DNA of 24,643 nt from the IMG/VR virus record IMGVR_UViG_3300033388_003185, positions 1-24,643 of that record. The stretch is one strand, 5' to 3'. Positions 1-7,051 of the stretch are shown here, one piece after another (position 1 is the first letter of the stretch; every line of letters starts with the position of its first letter). The stretch is from a virus. The notes under the pieces were generated by a model. The model was not told the DNA's origin. It was given only the letters and a program-made list of their open reading frames with translations, and did no database searches. Both the position numbers and the translations under genes were made by a program.

Positions 1-48
1 TGCCGGCTGCCGGCGGCGACGATTATCCAAAGGAGCGCGCGAAAATGA
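1..48 (+). CDS. Possible 3' end of an upstream gene (partial)
   Basis: Frame 1 is open from the window edge and ends in TGA at 46-48, giving an ATGA overlap with the ATG at 45. Such overlaps are the rule in this cluster, so this may be the last 15 codons of an upstream gene. Too little is present to name it. The frame of the next gene is also open to the window edge, so the 45 gene could instead begin further upstream. Confidence 0.3.
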   Translation, partial: CRLPAATIIQRSARK

Positions 49-533
49 CAACCAAGAGAGACATGATACGCGAGGCGATCCGGCTGGCGTGTCATCGTGG
101 GCAAAAATTCCGCTTTGCATCTGGGTGCTTGGCGGCTGTCTCGCTGCTGGCGCTTGCCTGCGCACCGGCAGCGGCGCCGATAAAAGGGCTTGAGCGATCC
201 AGTCAATTGGCTTTTGCGGATCCGTGGCCAACGTCGAGTCCTGAATCGTGGGAATGCCCGCGGGATCTCGACAAGGCCGAGCGCGACGAGCGCGGGATCC
301 AGTGGCCCGGCGTGAAGGGAGCCTGCGACTCGTGCACGACGAGCGGCGGCCAATGGGTGCCGGAGCGCTACATGCCCGACGTGGGGCCCCATGGATTGCA
401 GCGGCTCGCCTGGAGCTGTGCGCAGTGCTACCGCACCGAACGGGCGCCAGGCGATCCAATCTTCGAGCGATGCCGGTGCGGATCGCCCGGCTGCGATCCG
501 GTACGCAACTATTTGACGGAGCCGCTCCGGTGA
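45..533 (+). CDS. Cys-rich protein, possibly exported, function unknown
   Basis: 162 residues. The start is supported by AAAGGAG at 29-35, ten bases before the ATG. A basic N-terminus is followed by a hydrophobic Ala/Leu stretch at about residues 26-44 (GCLAAVSLLALACAPAAA). This resembles a signal peptide, but the basic leader is long and the LAC site is a poor lipobox. The rest holds Cys pairs (CDSC, CAQC, then CRCGSPGC) that look like a zinc ribbon or knuckle. A zinc-binding role and an exported location conflict unless the hydrophobic stretch is not a signal. It overlaps the next gene by GTGA. No family recognised. Confidence 0.5.
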   Translation: MTTKRDMIREAIRLACHRGQKFRFASGCLAAVSLLALACAPAAAPIKGLERSSQLAFADPWPTSSPESWECPRDLDKAERDERGIQWPGVKGACDSCTTSGGQWVPERYMPDVGPHGLQRLAWSCAQCYRTERAPGDPIFERCRCGSPGCDPVRNYLTEPLR

Positions 534-745
534 GCCTTGAGCGCTATGGCTTCGATCCGCCTCGCTCTGGGCACCCCTGGCACTGGCAATGCGACGGGTG
601 CGACGAGCGCGCGATCACGAGCTGGCCGCTTGACTGGCGCGAGCGCGGCACGATGCGGCCGGCTGGCTGGCGCCCAACGCGGCGAGAGATCGGGATTTTA
701 TGTGCAGCATGCGCGGCAGCGATGCCGGGGAAGGTGGGGCGATGA
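530..745 (+). CDS. Small zinc-ribbon-like protein
   Basis: 71 residues from a GTG at 530 that overlaps the stop of the previous gene (GTGA). The frame is open further upstream, but the earlier part is Arg-rich shadow translation of the previous gene, so I chose the GTG. The protein has WQCDGC near residue 20 and a second pair CAAC near residue 60, a CxxC...CxxC layout typical of a single zinc ribbon. Its stop overlaps the ATG of the PAPS-reductase-like gene (ATGA at 742-745), implying translational coupling. No function known; a nucleic-acid or partner-binding accessory is a guess. Confidence 0.5.
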   Translation: MSLERYGFDPPRSGHPWHWQCDGCDERAITSWPLDWRERGTMRPAGWRPTRREIGILCAACAAAMPGKVGR

Positions 746-1611
746 GCTTCGACATTGCAGCCGAGGATTTGGAAAAGTTAGAAGGGTGCCGCGTTGTGGC
801 CAGCGTGAGCGGCGGAAAGGATAGCGCCGCGCTGAGCCTATGGCTCACCGAGCAAGGGATCGATCACGATCGCGTCTTTGCGGATACTGGCTGGGAGCAC
901 CCCGACACCTACGCCTATCTTCGCGGCCCGCTGACAGAGAAGCTGGGGCCAATAACCGAAGTGCAATCCAAGCTTGGCGGCATGGTGGAATGGGTACGGC
1001 ATAAGGGGATCTTTCCTAGTCGGATTCGGCGATGGTGTACGGAGAAGCTGAAACTGGAACCGATCCGGGCGCACCTTGCGGCGCTCGACTTTGACTGTAT
1101 CAGTGCCGTTGGCGTCAGGGGGGGGGAATCGAAGGCGCGCTCCCGGATGTCTCGATGGGAGTATGGCGAATACCTCGACGCGGACGTGTGGCGCCCGCTC
1201 ATCCTCTGGACCGAGCAGGATGTTATAAAAATGCACCAGAGGCACAATTTGCCACCCAACCCCTTATACCTAAAGTACAACGTGGGGCGCGTTGGTTGTT
1301 GGCCGTGCATTCATTCGCGGAAGGCCGAAATCCGGAAGGTTGCAGCCGCTACGCCAGAGAGGATCGATCTGATCCGGGCCCTTGAGGGCGAAGTGCGGAG
1401 CGCTATAGAAACCAAGGCGACAGCCCGCGGTGAGAAATTCGACGGCAACGGGTATACGTTTTTCAAGCGCGGGGGTGGGACGGGTACTGTGGCCATCGAT
1501 GAGGTTGTGGCGTGGTCGCGCACGGCCCATGGTGGCCGACAGCTGACGCTGTTGGACACCGAGCCGGACGGCTGCGTCAGGTGGGGCATGTGCGAGGGTC
1601 ATAGCGAGTGA
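742..1611 (+). CDS. PAPS-reductase-family ATP pyrophosphatase (phage type)
   Basis: 289 residues. Family marks in order: SGGKDS pyrophosphate-binding P-loop at 23-28; DTGWEHPDTYAYL at 48-60; the RRWCTEKLKLEPI block at about 97-108; GVRGGES at 124-130; RPLILWTEQDV at 151-161; and a Cys pair in GCWPC at 185-189, with more Cys near the C-terminus (278, 284). This is the adenylating fold shared by PAPS reductase, sulfate adenylyltransferase CysD and DndC. The extra Cys could bind Fe-S or zinc. Phages carry such proteins with no settled role; sulfur transfer to DNA or RNA, or neutralising host defence, are possible. An in-frame ATG at 700 exists, but 742 overlaps the previous stop (ATGA). A run of nine G lies in the GVRGGES codons. 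Confidence 0.85.
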   Translation: MSFDIAAEDLEKLEGCRVVASVSGGKDSAALSLWLTEQGIDHDRVFADTGWEHPDTYAYLRGPLTEKLGPITEVQSKLGGMVEWVRHKGIFPSRIRRWCTEKLKLEPIRAHLAALDFDCISAVGVRGGESKARSRMSRWEYGEYLDADVWRPLILWTEQDVIKMHQRHNLPPNPLYLKYNVGRVGCWPCIHSRKAEIRKVAAATPERIDLIRALEGEVRSAIETKATARGEKFDGNGYTFFKRGGGTGTVAIDEVVAWSRTAHGGRQLTLLDTEPDGCVRWGMCEGHSE

Positions 1612-2117
1612 GCTTCGAGGATAAGCTTGAGCACGCGCGACGCGTCGAGCAGGACGTAGCGGCGTGGCTGATGCGCCGCAATTGGCTCGTGTTGCCGGTG
1701 TACGACTACAGCGGCCAGCAGGACGACAAGGCGCCCAAGCTCCAGGCCGCCCGGCGTCGCGATTCACTGGTGGCGCCCGATCTGCTGGCTGCCCGTGGCG
1801 GAGCTCACTTGTGGTTTGAAGTAAAATGGAAGGCCGCGGCCACGCTGCACCGCAAAACGGACACGCTTGAGACGGGCCTGAATTTGCGACACTGGCGCGA
1901 CTATGTGGCGATCAAGCGCGAGAGCGGCGCCGACGTCTGGATCGTGTTCGTGCATGAGGCGGAGGCGGAGATCCGAGCCGCTGAGGTTTCGCAGCTCGCG
2001 CGCTCAGCGCGCATTTACGACGGCGCCAAGATGGGCCGAGGCGGCATGGTGTTTTTTCCATATCGCCAAATTAAAAGACTCTGCTCCACGCGCGATGTGC
2101 TGCGTGGGGCGGCCTAA
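1608..2117 (+). CDS. PD-(D/E)XK nuclease-like protein
   Basis: 169 residues from a GTG at 1608 that overlaps the previous stop (GTGA). Residues 57-75 contain PDLL followed about ten residues later by FEVKWK, the PD...(D/E)XK catalytic pattern (D58, E71, K73), and an upstream Glu at 14 fits the usual helix. Such folds are found in resolvases, restriction enzymes and RecB-like nucleases. The length suits a stand-alone nuclease domain such as a Holliday-junction resolvase-like enzyme. Coupled translation after the PAPS-reductase-like gene suggests a shared pathway or at least a shared transcript. Substrate is not known. Confidence 0.65.
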   Translation: MSFEDKLEHARRVEQDVAAWLMRRNWLVLPVYDYSGQQDDKAPKLQAARRRDSLVAPDLLAARGGAHLWFEVKWKAAATLHRKTDTLETGLNLRHWRDYVAIKRESGADVWIVFVHEAEAEIRAAEVSQLARSARIYDGAKMGRGGMVFFPYRQIKRLCSTRDVLRGAA

Positions 2118-2135
2118 TCCAATTCAATCGCTCCC

Positions 2136-2450
2136 ATGAGCGAAGCCGATCTACAGCGCGCAATTTTGGAGGCGCTCAGCCTGCTACCTGGCGTGATGCC
2201 GATCCGCGTCAATTCGGGATCGCCGATCAAGCGATTCCGTGGCGCAAAAAAGGGCACCGCCGACATTGTCGGGATTGTTGAGCCGGGCCGGTTTTTTGCG
2301 CTTGAGGTTAAGGCCGGCCGCCGATCGGTATGCTCACCGGAGCAGCTCGCCTTCTTGGCGCTGGTGCGCAAGCTCGGCGGGATCGCTCAAGTCGTGCGCT
2401 CCGTCGACGAGGCCATCGCCGCGATTAAGCAGGGCGAGCGCCAGCGCTAG
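2136..2450 (+). CDS. VRR-NUC domain nuclease
   Basis: 104 residues, nearly all one VRR-NUC domain. RVNSG at 24-28, the KKGTADIVGI strand with D43, ALEVKAG with E57 and K59, and SPEQ near 67-70 give the expected active site of this PD-(D/E)XK subfamily. The length is normal for the phage single-domain form. VRR-NUC proteins cleave DNA junctions or flaps in repair and replication (FAN1 is the cellular example). It follows the previous gene by 18 bases and ends the upstream cluster before the largest intergenic gap. Confidence 0.85.
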   Translation: MSEADLQRAILEALSLLPGVMPIRVNSGSPIKRFRGAKKGTADIVGIVEPGRFFALEVKAGRRSVCSPEQLAFLALVRKLGGIAQVVRSVDEAIAAIKQGERQR

Positions 2451-2489
2451 GAGTATTGGACTGCCACACGCGGCCCAGTACACTAGCGC

Positions 2490-2502
2490 CCGCCCTCGGC
2501 GG
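2490..2502 (+). other. Small GC hairpin in the intergenic gap
   Basis: CCGCC, a CTC loop and GGCGG form a perfect five-pair stem just after the VRR-NUC gene. No T run follows, so it is not a standard intrinsic terminator; it may be chance in GC-rich DNA. Confidence 0.2.
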
Positions 2503-2514
2503 CTGTAGCATGGC

Positions 2515-2552
2515 CTGACATAACTTGACTGACAAATCTGTTATGCTGTAAC
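2515..2552 (+). promoter_or_regulatory. Candidate promoter with inverted-repeat operator
   Basis: In the 110-base gap before the 2561 gene, TTGACT (2525-2530) and TGTAAC (2547-2552) form weak -35 and -10 hexamers 16 bases apart. CATAAC (2519-2524) and GTTATG (2540-2545) are a perfect inverted repeat with centres 21 bases apart, about two helical turns, flanking the -35. CTGACA also occurs twice (2515 and 2529). This fits an operator-controlled promoter for the packaging/late genes, but the hexamers are poor and the phage or host sigma factor is unknown. Confidence 0.35.
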
Positions 2553-2560
2553 CCAATCCC

Positions 2561-3139
2561 ATGGCACTGCTGGCTCTTGTGCCAAATACAGATCCGCCTG
2601 CGCCTTTTCGATCGGCCCGTCTCAGCCCGGCTGACGAGATGGATCTGCGCTGGTATCTGACTGAAATGGTTGGAACTTTGGGCATGCGATCGTGGCTTGG
2701 GCCCTTACTCGAGCGCGCGCAAGTCGGCCAGCTTTTCACGTCCCGCGCGCCCCACGATGGCGATCCGCTGAGTGAGCGCGTTGCCGATGCGCTCAAGCGC
2801 GGACGAAGGATCCGGGCCAGGCTAGAGCAGATCCCAAGCGACTCGCGCGCTATCCTGGCGGCCGTCTACGGCGCCCCGCCCCACCGTGAGCTGCGAGAGC
2901 TTGATAGGCTGGCCAATGTGGCGCTTATGAGCTCGGAGGCTCGCACGGGCTACCAGCGCGCCCAAGATCGAGCCGTCAAAAAGCTGAAGATCGGCGGCGT
3001 ACTAGAGCTGCCGACGTACCCCCGCTGGCTCTCGGCTGCCCTCAAAGTGCGCGCCGAGTTCCGCGCGAAAGTCCTACTCGAAGCTGACGCAATTTTAACA
3101 GGAGCCGTGCTGCAATGGCAGATCGCCTTTACACCATAA
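2561..3139 (+). CDS. Phage protein of unknown function before the terminase genes
   Basis: 192 residues, mostly predicted helix, charged, with no membrane segment. I do not recognise a family. A central stretch (RARLEQIPSDSRAILAAVYG) followed by helices and a basic segment (AQDRAVKKLKIGG) loosely recalls sigma-region or ArpU-like late regulators, which sit at this place in some phages; that is only a resemblance. It is the first gene after the candidate promoter. Its last 25 bases overlap the next gene in another frame. Confidence 0.6.
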   Translation: MALLALVPNTDPPAPFRSARLSPADEMDLRWYLTEMVGTLGMRSWLGPLLERAQVGQLFTSRAPHDGDPLSERVADALKRGRRIRARLEQIPSDSRAILAAVYGAPPHRELRELDRLANVALMSSEARTGYQRAQDRAVKKLKIGGVLELPTYPRWLSAALKVRAEFRAKVLLEADAILTGAVLQWQIAFTP

Positions 3140-3342
3140 GGGGCTTTGCCCGAGCGCTTGGCCTGCCAAGCTCCACCATGCACCGATGGGTTCAGCAAGG
3201 CCGCGTCCCAACTGTGGATATGTGTGGGACAAGGCGCATTAGCCTGCGCCGCGTTTTGGTGCAGGAGCCCGGAATGTATGAGCATCTGGCTAGCAATGAG
3301 GCTGACGGTGTCCCAGGTGTGCCGCATGACTCGGATCTATAA
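3115..3342 (+). CDS. MerR/excisionase-like helix-turn-helix protein
   Basis: 75 residues. Residues 6-45 read as a winged HTH of the HTH_17/MerR type: YTIRGFARALGLPSSTMHRW, then VQQGRVPTVDMCGTRRISLR, with the usual G-x-P and RRI wing. The C-terminal 25 residues are acidic and probably unstructured. It overlaps the previous gene by 25 bases and is followed by a DUF5681 gene and the large terminase. It may regulate the late genes or recognise DNA for packaging. Confidence 0.7.
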   Translation: MADRLYTIRGFARALGLPSSTMHRWVQQGRVPTVDMCGTRRISLRRVLVQEPGMYEHLASNEADGVPGVPHDSDL

Positions 3343-3344
3343 TA

Positions 3345-3351
3345 GGGGGGG
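3345..3351 (+). promoter_or_regulatory. Poly-G ribosome binding site
   Basis: Seven G in a row lie eight bases before the ATG at 3360 and are the only purine tract that can serve as Shine-Dalgarno sequence. A homopolymer here could vary in length and so tune expression of the DUF5681 gene. Confidence 0.4.
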
Positions 3352-3359
3352 TTTAGCAA

Positions 3360-3761
3360 ATGGCCAAGGTGGCTAAATCCGATCCCGGTGATAAGCAAGC
3401 GAAGATCAAGCCCTCGCAAGGTGACAGGATCGCGCCCTATCGCTGGAAGAAGGGCCAAAGCGGAAATCCTAAGGGTAGGCCCAAAGAGAAGACGCTGACG
3501 GAGCGGCTGCGCGATCGGCTCGATGCCGACGACGGCAAGCTGGCTGATGCGATCGTGGCCGTGCTAATCCGAGAAGCTGCTAAGGGGAAATTCCCATTCG
3601 CCAAGGAAATCATAGATCGCATAGATGGCCGATCGATCGAGCGCCGAGAGATCAGCGGGCCCGACGGAGACGCGATCAGAGTGGCAGCCGATGACGTCCG
3701 CAGCCGTCTACTCTATCAGCTCGACGAAGCCGAAGACGAAGAGGACGAGGAGCCCAGCTGA
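3360..3761 (+). CDS. DUF5681 protein, probable small terminase subunit
   Basis: 133 residues. The hallmark is WKKGQSGNPKGRPK at about residues 29-42, the DUF5681 signature common in phage proteins just upstream of large terminases. A Lys-rich N-terminus fits DNA binding. The C-terminus is very acidic (DEAEDEEDEEPS), as in many partner-binding tails. By position and family it probably recognises DNA and loads the large terminase. It overlaps the large terminase gene by at least 71 bases, which suggests the two are made together. The small-terminase role is inferred, not proven. Confidence 0.75.
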   Translation: MAKVAKSDPGDKQAKIKPSQGDRIAPYRWKKGQSGNPKGRPKEKTLTERLRDRLDADDGKLADAIVAVLIREAAKGKFPFAKEIIDRIDGRSIERREISGPDGDAIRVAADDVRSRLLYQLDEAEDEEDEEPS

Positions 3762-5070
3762 GCGACTGCGCCAGCATCCGAGGCGCGATCAGATCCTGGC
3801 CACGCTCAGCGACGAAGAGCTCGCCACGCTTCGCTATGACTGGGGCTTCTGGGCCCGCCCATCTCAGAAGGAGCCACCCGGAGATTGGGCCACATGGATC
3901 GTTTGCTGCGGCCGTGGCTTCGGCAAGACACGAGCCGGATCGGAGTGGGTGCGCAAGCGCGTGGCCGATGGCGCTCAGCGGATAGCACTGATCGGAGCCG
4001 TTGCCAGCGACACGCGCGATGTGATGGTCGAGGGCGAGAGTGGGATCCTGGCCTGCTGTATAGGCGACGAAAACCGGCCGCGATACGAGCCGAGCAAGCG
4101 CCGCGTTACATGGCCAAACGGTGCTAGAGCTACACTATTCTCGGCCGATGAGCCCCAGCGCCTGCGCGGGCCGCAGCATGACACGGTGTGGCTTGATGAG
4201 CTGTGCGCATACCGTAACGCTCAATCGGTGTGGGACATGATGCGGCTAGGCCTGCGCCTAAGCGAGCGGCCTCGCGCGATGGTGACGACAACACCGAAGC
4301 CGATCCCGACGCTGCGCGCGCTGATGGCCGATCCGGGTAGCCACGTCACCCGGGGCAACACCTACGAAAACCGGGCCAATCTGGCGGCGACGTTCTTCGA
4401 CGAGATCACGCGACTGTATTCCGGCACCCGGCTGGGGCGCCAGGAGATCTATGCCGAGCTGCTAGACGCAAGCGATCGGGCGCTATGGACGCGCGATCAG
4501 CTTGAATCTCTGCGCGTCTCATCGGCGCCAGAGCTCGACAGGATTGTGGTTGCTATTGATCCGGCGGTGAGTAGCCACAGCCGATCGGATGAGACTGGGA
4601 TCATCGTCGCCGGCCGAGGCGTTGACGGCGCTGGCTACGTGCTCGCCGACTTGAGCGGGCGATACTCGCCCGAGCAGTGGGCGCGCATTGTCGTCGATGC
4701 CTACGACGAGCATGGCGCCGATCGCGTCGTTGCTGAAGTTAACAACGGCGGCGACATGGTCGAGGCTGTGCTTCGCACCGTGCGCCAGTCGCTGCCATAC
4801 CGGAGCCTACACGCCTCACGTGGCAAGAGGATCAGAGCGGAGCCCATAGCGGCTATGTATGAGCAAGGACGGATCCATCACGTGACATCGTCGCAGCTCG
4901 ATCAGTTGGAAGATCAGCTTTGCACATGGGACTCCAGCGACGGCAGCCCGTCACCGGACAGGCTTGACGCTATGGTGTGGGCGTTCACCGAGCTGATGCG
5001 GCCCCATGCACCGGCGGCTTATCGATCACTAAAGAAAGCGCGGCGCATGCTGCCGCGTCGGAGGATCTGA
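3691..5070 (+). CDS. terL: Terminase large subunit
   Basis: 459 residues. The ATPase domain has Walker A GRGFGKTR at 74-81, Walker B VWLDE at 166-170 and a TTTP coupling motif at 199-202. The nuclease domain has AIDPA (D290), VVAEVNNGG (E349) and DRLDAMVWA (D426) as metal ligands. This is the Terminase_6 type found in gene transfer agents and many siphoviruses. It drives DNA into the prohead and cuts the concatemer. The ATG at 3625 would add 22 residues within the previous gene; I prefer 3691, after which there is no ATG, GTG or TTG before the conserved domain. The length is normal. Confidence 0.93.
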   Translation: MTSAAVYSISSTKPKTKRTRSPAERLRQHPRRDQILATLSDEELATLRYDWGFWARPSQKEPPGDWATWIVCCGRGFGKTRAGSEWVRKRVADGAQRIALIGAVASDTRDVMVEGESGILACCIGDENRPRYEPSKRRVTWPNGARATLFSADEPQRLRGPQHDTVWLDELCAYRNAQSVWDMMRLGLRLSERPRAMVTTTPKPIPTLRALMADPGSHVTRGNTYENRANLAATFFDEITRLYSGTRLGRQEIYAELLDASDRALWTRDQLESLRVSSAPELDRIVVAIDPAVSSHSRSDETGIIVAGRGVDGAGYVLADLSGRYSPEQWARIVVDAYDEHGADRVVAEVNNGGDMVEAVLRTVRQSLPYRSLHASRGKRIRAEPIAAMYEQGRIHHVTSSQLDQLEDQLCTWDSSDGSPSPDRLDAMVWAFTELMRPHAPAAYRSLKKARRMLPRRRI

Positions 5071-5379
5071 ATGTTTGGGCGAACGCGACTAGGCCAGCGC
5101 TGGCAATGTCAAAACAAGCGCTGCCGTGCTGCCATGATCGTCGGCTCTGTTGCCTATAAGGACAGCCGGAGCGGAGTTACGATTTGCCCAGCGTGCTACC
5201 AGGCACAGCGGGCGCCCGAGCCTGACACGTCGAGAGCCTGTTACATCTGCGAAGCAGACATTAGCGACAAGCCCGAGCATCAGATCACGTGCTCGCGCGG
5301 ATGTGGCGCCAAGCTACGCGCGCAGAGTCGGCGAGCTGCTGACATGGCTGATAGGGACGAGCAAAGAGCGAGCCACTAA
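5071..5379 (+). CDS. Double zinc-ribbon-like small protein
   Basis: 102 residues, starting directly after the terminase stop with GGAGG at about 5060-5064 as ribosome site. Cys pattern: CQNKRC near 12-17, CPAC near 46-49, CYIC near 64-67, then CSRGC near 82-86. That gives two likely four-Cys zinc sites. Such small zinc proteins are common between phage packaging genes and sometimes resemble HNH-less zinc fingers. There is no HNH motif here. Function unknown; a packaging or DNA-binding accessory is plausible. Confidence 0.6.
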   Translation: MFGRTRLGQRWQCQNKRCRAAMIVGSVAYKDSRSGVTICPACYQAQRAPEPDTSRACYICEADISDKPEHQITCSRGCGAKLRAQSRRAADMADRDEQRASH

Positions 5380-6969
5380 ATGCCCAACCTCACCCGCGTC
5401 TTTACCGCATACACGCCAGGGATCCGCCCGGCGTGGGACGTCGACGAAGTGCGTCGATCGTTGGCAGCGCATGAGGGCGGCACATTTGAATCCTCGGCCA
5501 TGATGTCCGACGCGATGATGCGCGACGAGCGGCTTGCGGCCACGCTCGAAACCCGGATCAACGGCCTGCTCGGCCTTCCCTTTGAGATGCTGGCAGCCGA
5601 AGAGGACGACGACACGGCGCGGCAGTTGGCCGAAGAGCTCGGCCCGAAGTGGCTTGATTTTTTCCCTGAGGCTGAGATCGCCGAGATGCGCCGGTGGCGG
5701 ATCCTGATGGGCTTCGCCCTGGTGGAGCTCGTGTGGCAGCGGCGCGCAAAGGAGTGGTGGCCGCGCGCCAAGGTGTGGAACCCTCAGTGGCTTTGGTATG
5801 ACGAAGAGCGCCATGTATGGAACGTGCAGACGCGCGAAGGGCTGATCGAGGCCAAGCCAGGCGACGGAAAGTGGGTGCTACTAGGCCGAGGCAGCCGGCC
5901 ATGGATGTATGGCGCGATCCGATCGCTTGCCGTGCCGTGGCTGGTGCGCCAATACGCGCAACGCGACTGGGCGCGCTATAGCGAGCGCCATGGGTTGCCG
6001 CTCGTCAAAGCCATGATCCCAAGCATGGTGCAGGACGAGGAGAAGGCCGACTTTTTCAACGACGTGCAGATGCTAGCCACGGAAACCACGGTGACGCTGC
6101 CGCAGAACGTAGACGCCGAGGGGACTAGCTTCGATCTTGAACTGCTCGAAGCTAAGGATGCGAGCTGGGAGGGCTTCGAGCGGCTAATGACATCGTGCAA
6201 CGTCTCGATGGCCATCACGCTGCTGGGCCAGAATCTCACGACGGAGATCCAAGGCGGCAGCTATGCGGCGGCCGAGGTTCACAACAAGATCCGTTACGAC
6301 TATTTGAGAGCCGACGCTGAAGAGCTCAGCACGGAGCTGCGCGCGCAGATGCTCAGCCACGTATGCAAGCTCAACTATGGCAGCGAATACGATCTGACGC
6401 CTTGGCCAAACTGGAATGCCGAAGAGCCCGATGACGTTAAGATTGCAGCCGAGGCGCTCAAGATCGCCGGCGAGGCACTGACGGCCATCCAGACGGCCGG
6501 CTATGTCATCGCCGACGAGAACGAGTTTACTGAGCGCTTTGGGATCGCCGTTCGCCGCTCTGACGGATCGGATCCAGCTGCGCCAGCACCAGCGCCCGAG
6601 CCAGCCGCGCCAGAGGCCCCGAAGGGCGACGACATGGCAGACGTTCCCGAGCAATCCGGCCGACGCGTGGCGCGGCGTGTGAGGCTCGCAAGCGGCGACG
6701 ATCCGAGCGATGCCCAGGGCTTCGTCGAGGGACAGCTATATGTTGATGACGTGATCGACGATGGCGTCAGCCGATCGGCGCGCAAGATGCGCCCAGACTT
6801 GCGGCGAGTGATCGAGGCCGTCAGCGCAGCGCGTGACTATGGCGAGCTGCGCGAGCTGCTGCGCGCGGCCTATGCGGATATGCCGGTGGAGCGCTTCGCC
6901 GATCTCATGGAGAAGGCCCTCGTGTTGAGCGAGCTGGCTGGGCGTCATGCTGTCCTTCAGGACGTCTGA
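5380..6969 (+). CDS. Portal protein, DUF935 (Mu gp29-like)
   Basis: 529 residues. The N-terminal half follows the DUF935 pattern (SDAMMRDERLAATLETRING, a middle region with W-rich strands, and YSERHGLPLVKAMIP). It forms the dodecameric ring at the packaging vertex through which DNA passes. After an Ala/Pro-rich linker (about 397-415) there is a C-terminal helical region, DLRRVIEAVSAARDYGELRE, probably an added domain. Length fits Mu-like portals (about 500). It abuts the zinc-ribbon gene. The MuF gene lies shortly downstream, as in Mu. Confidence 0.92.
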   Translation: MPNLTRVFTAYTPGIRPAWDVDEVRRSLAAHEGGTFESSAMMSDAMMRDERLAATLETRINGLLGLPFEMLAAEEDDDTARQLAEELGPKWLDFFPEAEIAEMRRWRILMGFALVELVWQRRAKEWWPRAKVWNPQWLWYDEERHVWNVQTREGLIEAKPGDGKWVLLGRGSRPWMYGAIRSLAVPWLVRQYAQRDWARYSERHGLPLVKAMIPSMVQDEEKADFFNDVQMLATETTVTLPQNVDAEGTSFDLELLEAKDASWEGFERLMTSCNVSMAITLLGQNLTTEIQGGSYAAAEVHNKIRYDYLRADAEELSTELRAQMLSHVCKLNYGSEYDLTPWPNWNAEEPDDVKIAAEALKIAGEALTAIQTAGYVIADENEFTERFGIAVRRSDGSDPAAPAPAPEPAAPEAPKGDDMADVPEQSGRRVARRVRLASGDDPSDAQGFVEGQLYVDDVIDDGVSRSARKMRPDLRRVIEAVSAARDYGELRELLRAAYADMPVERFADLMEKALVLSELAGRHAVLQDV

Positions 6970-6973
6970 TTTG

Positions 6974-7048
6974 ATGGTCGTGATAGGCATCACGGTTGTC
7001 TGGGTGGCCTTCTGGATCCTGATCACGATGTGCGGCGGCGGGTGTTAA
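6974..7048 (+). CDS. 24-residue single-membrane-segment peptide
   Basis: ATG at 6974 to TAA at 7046-7048 encodes MVVIGITVVWVAFWILITMC followed by GGGC. One hydrophobic helix spans nearly the whole peptide, with three Gly and two Cys at the end. It fills the 82-base space between portal and MuF, where genes elsewhere overlap or nearly touch, so translation would explain the gap. There is no clear Shine-Dalgarno. It could be a small membrane protein of unknown role or a chance reading frame. Confidence 0.4.
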   Translation: MVVIGITVVWVAFWILITMCGGGC

Positions 7049-7051
7049 CCG

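Noticed and set aside
248-529. Upstream extension of the small zinc-ribbon gene to the ATG at 248
   Set aside because: That part is an Arg-rich out-of-frame reading of the first gene; the GTG at 530 overlaps the stop like its neighbours.
2490-2502. GC hairpin as an intrinsic terminator
   Set aside because: No T run follows and the stem is only five pairs.
2542-2547. TATGCT as the -10 box paired with TTGACT
   Set aside because: The spacing is only 11 bases; TGTAAC at 2547 gives a workable 16.
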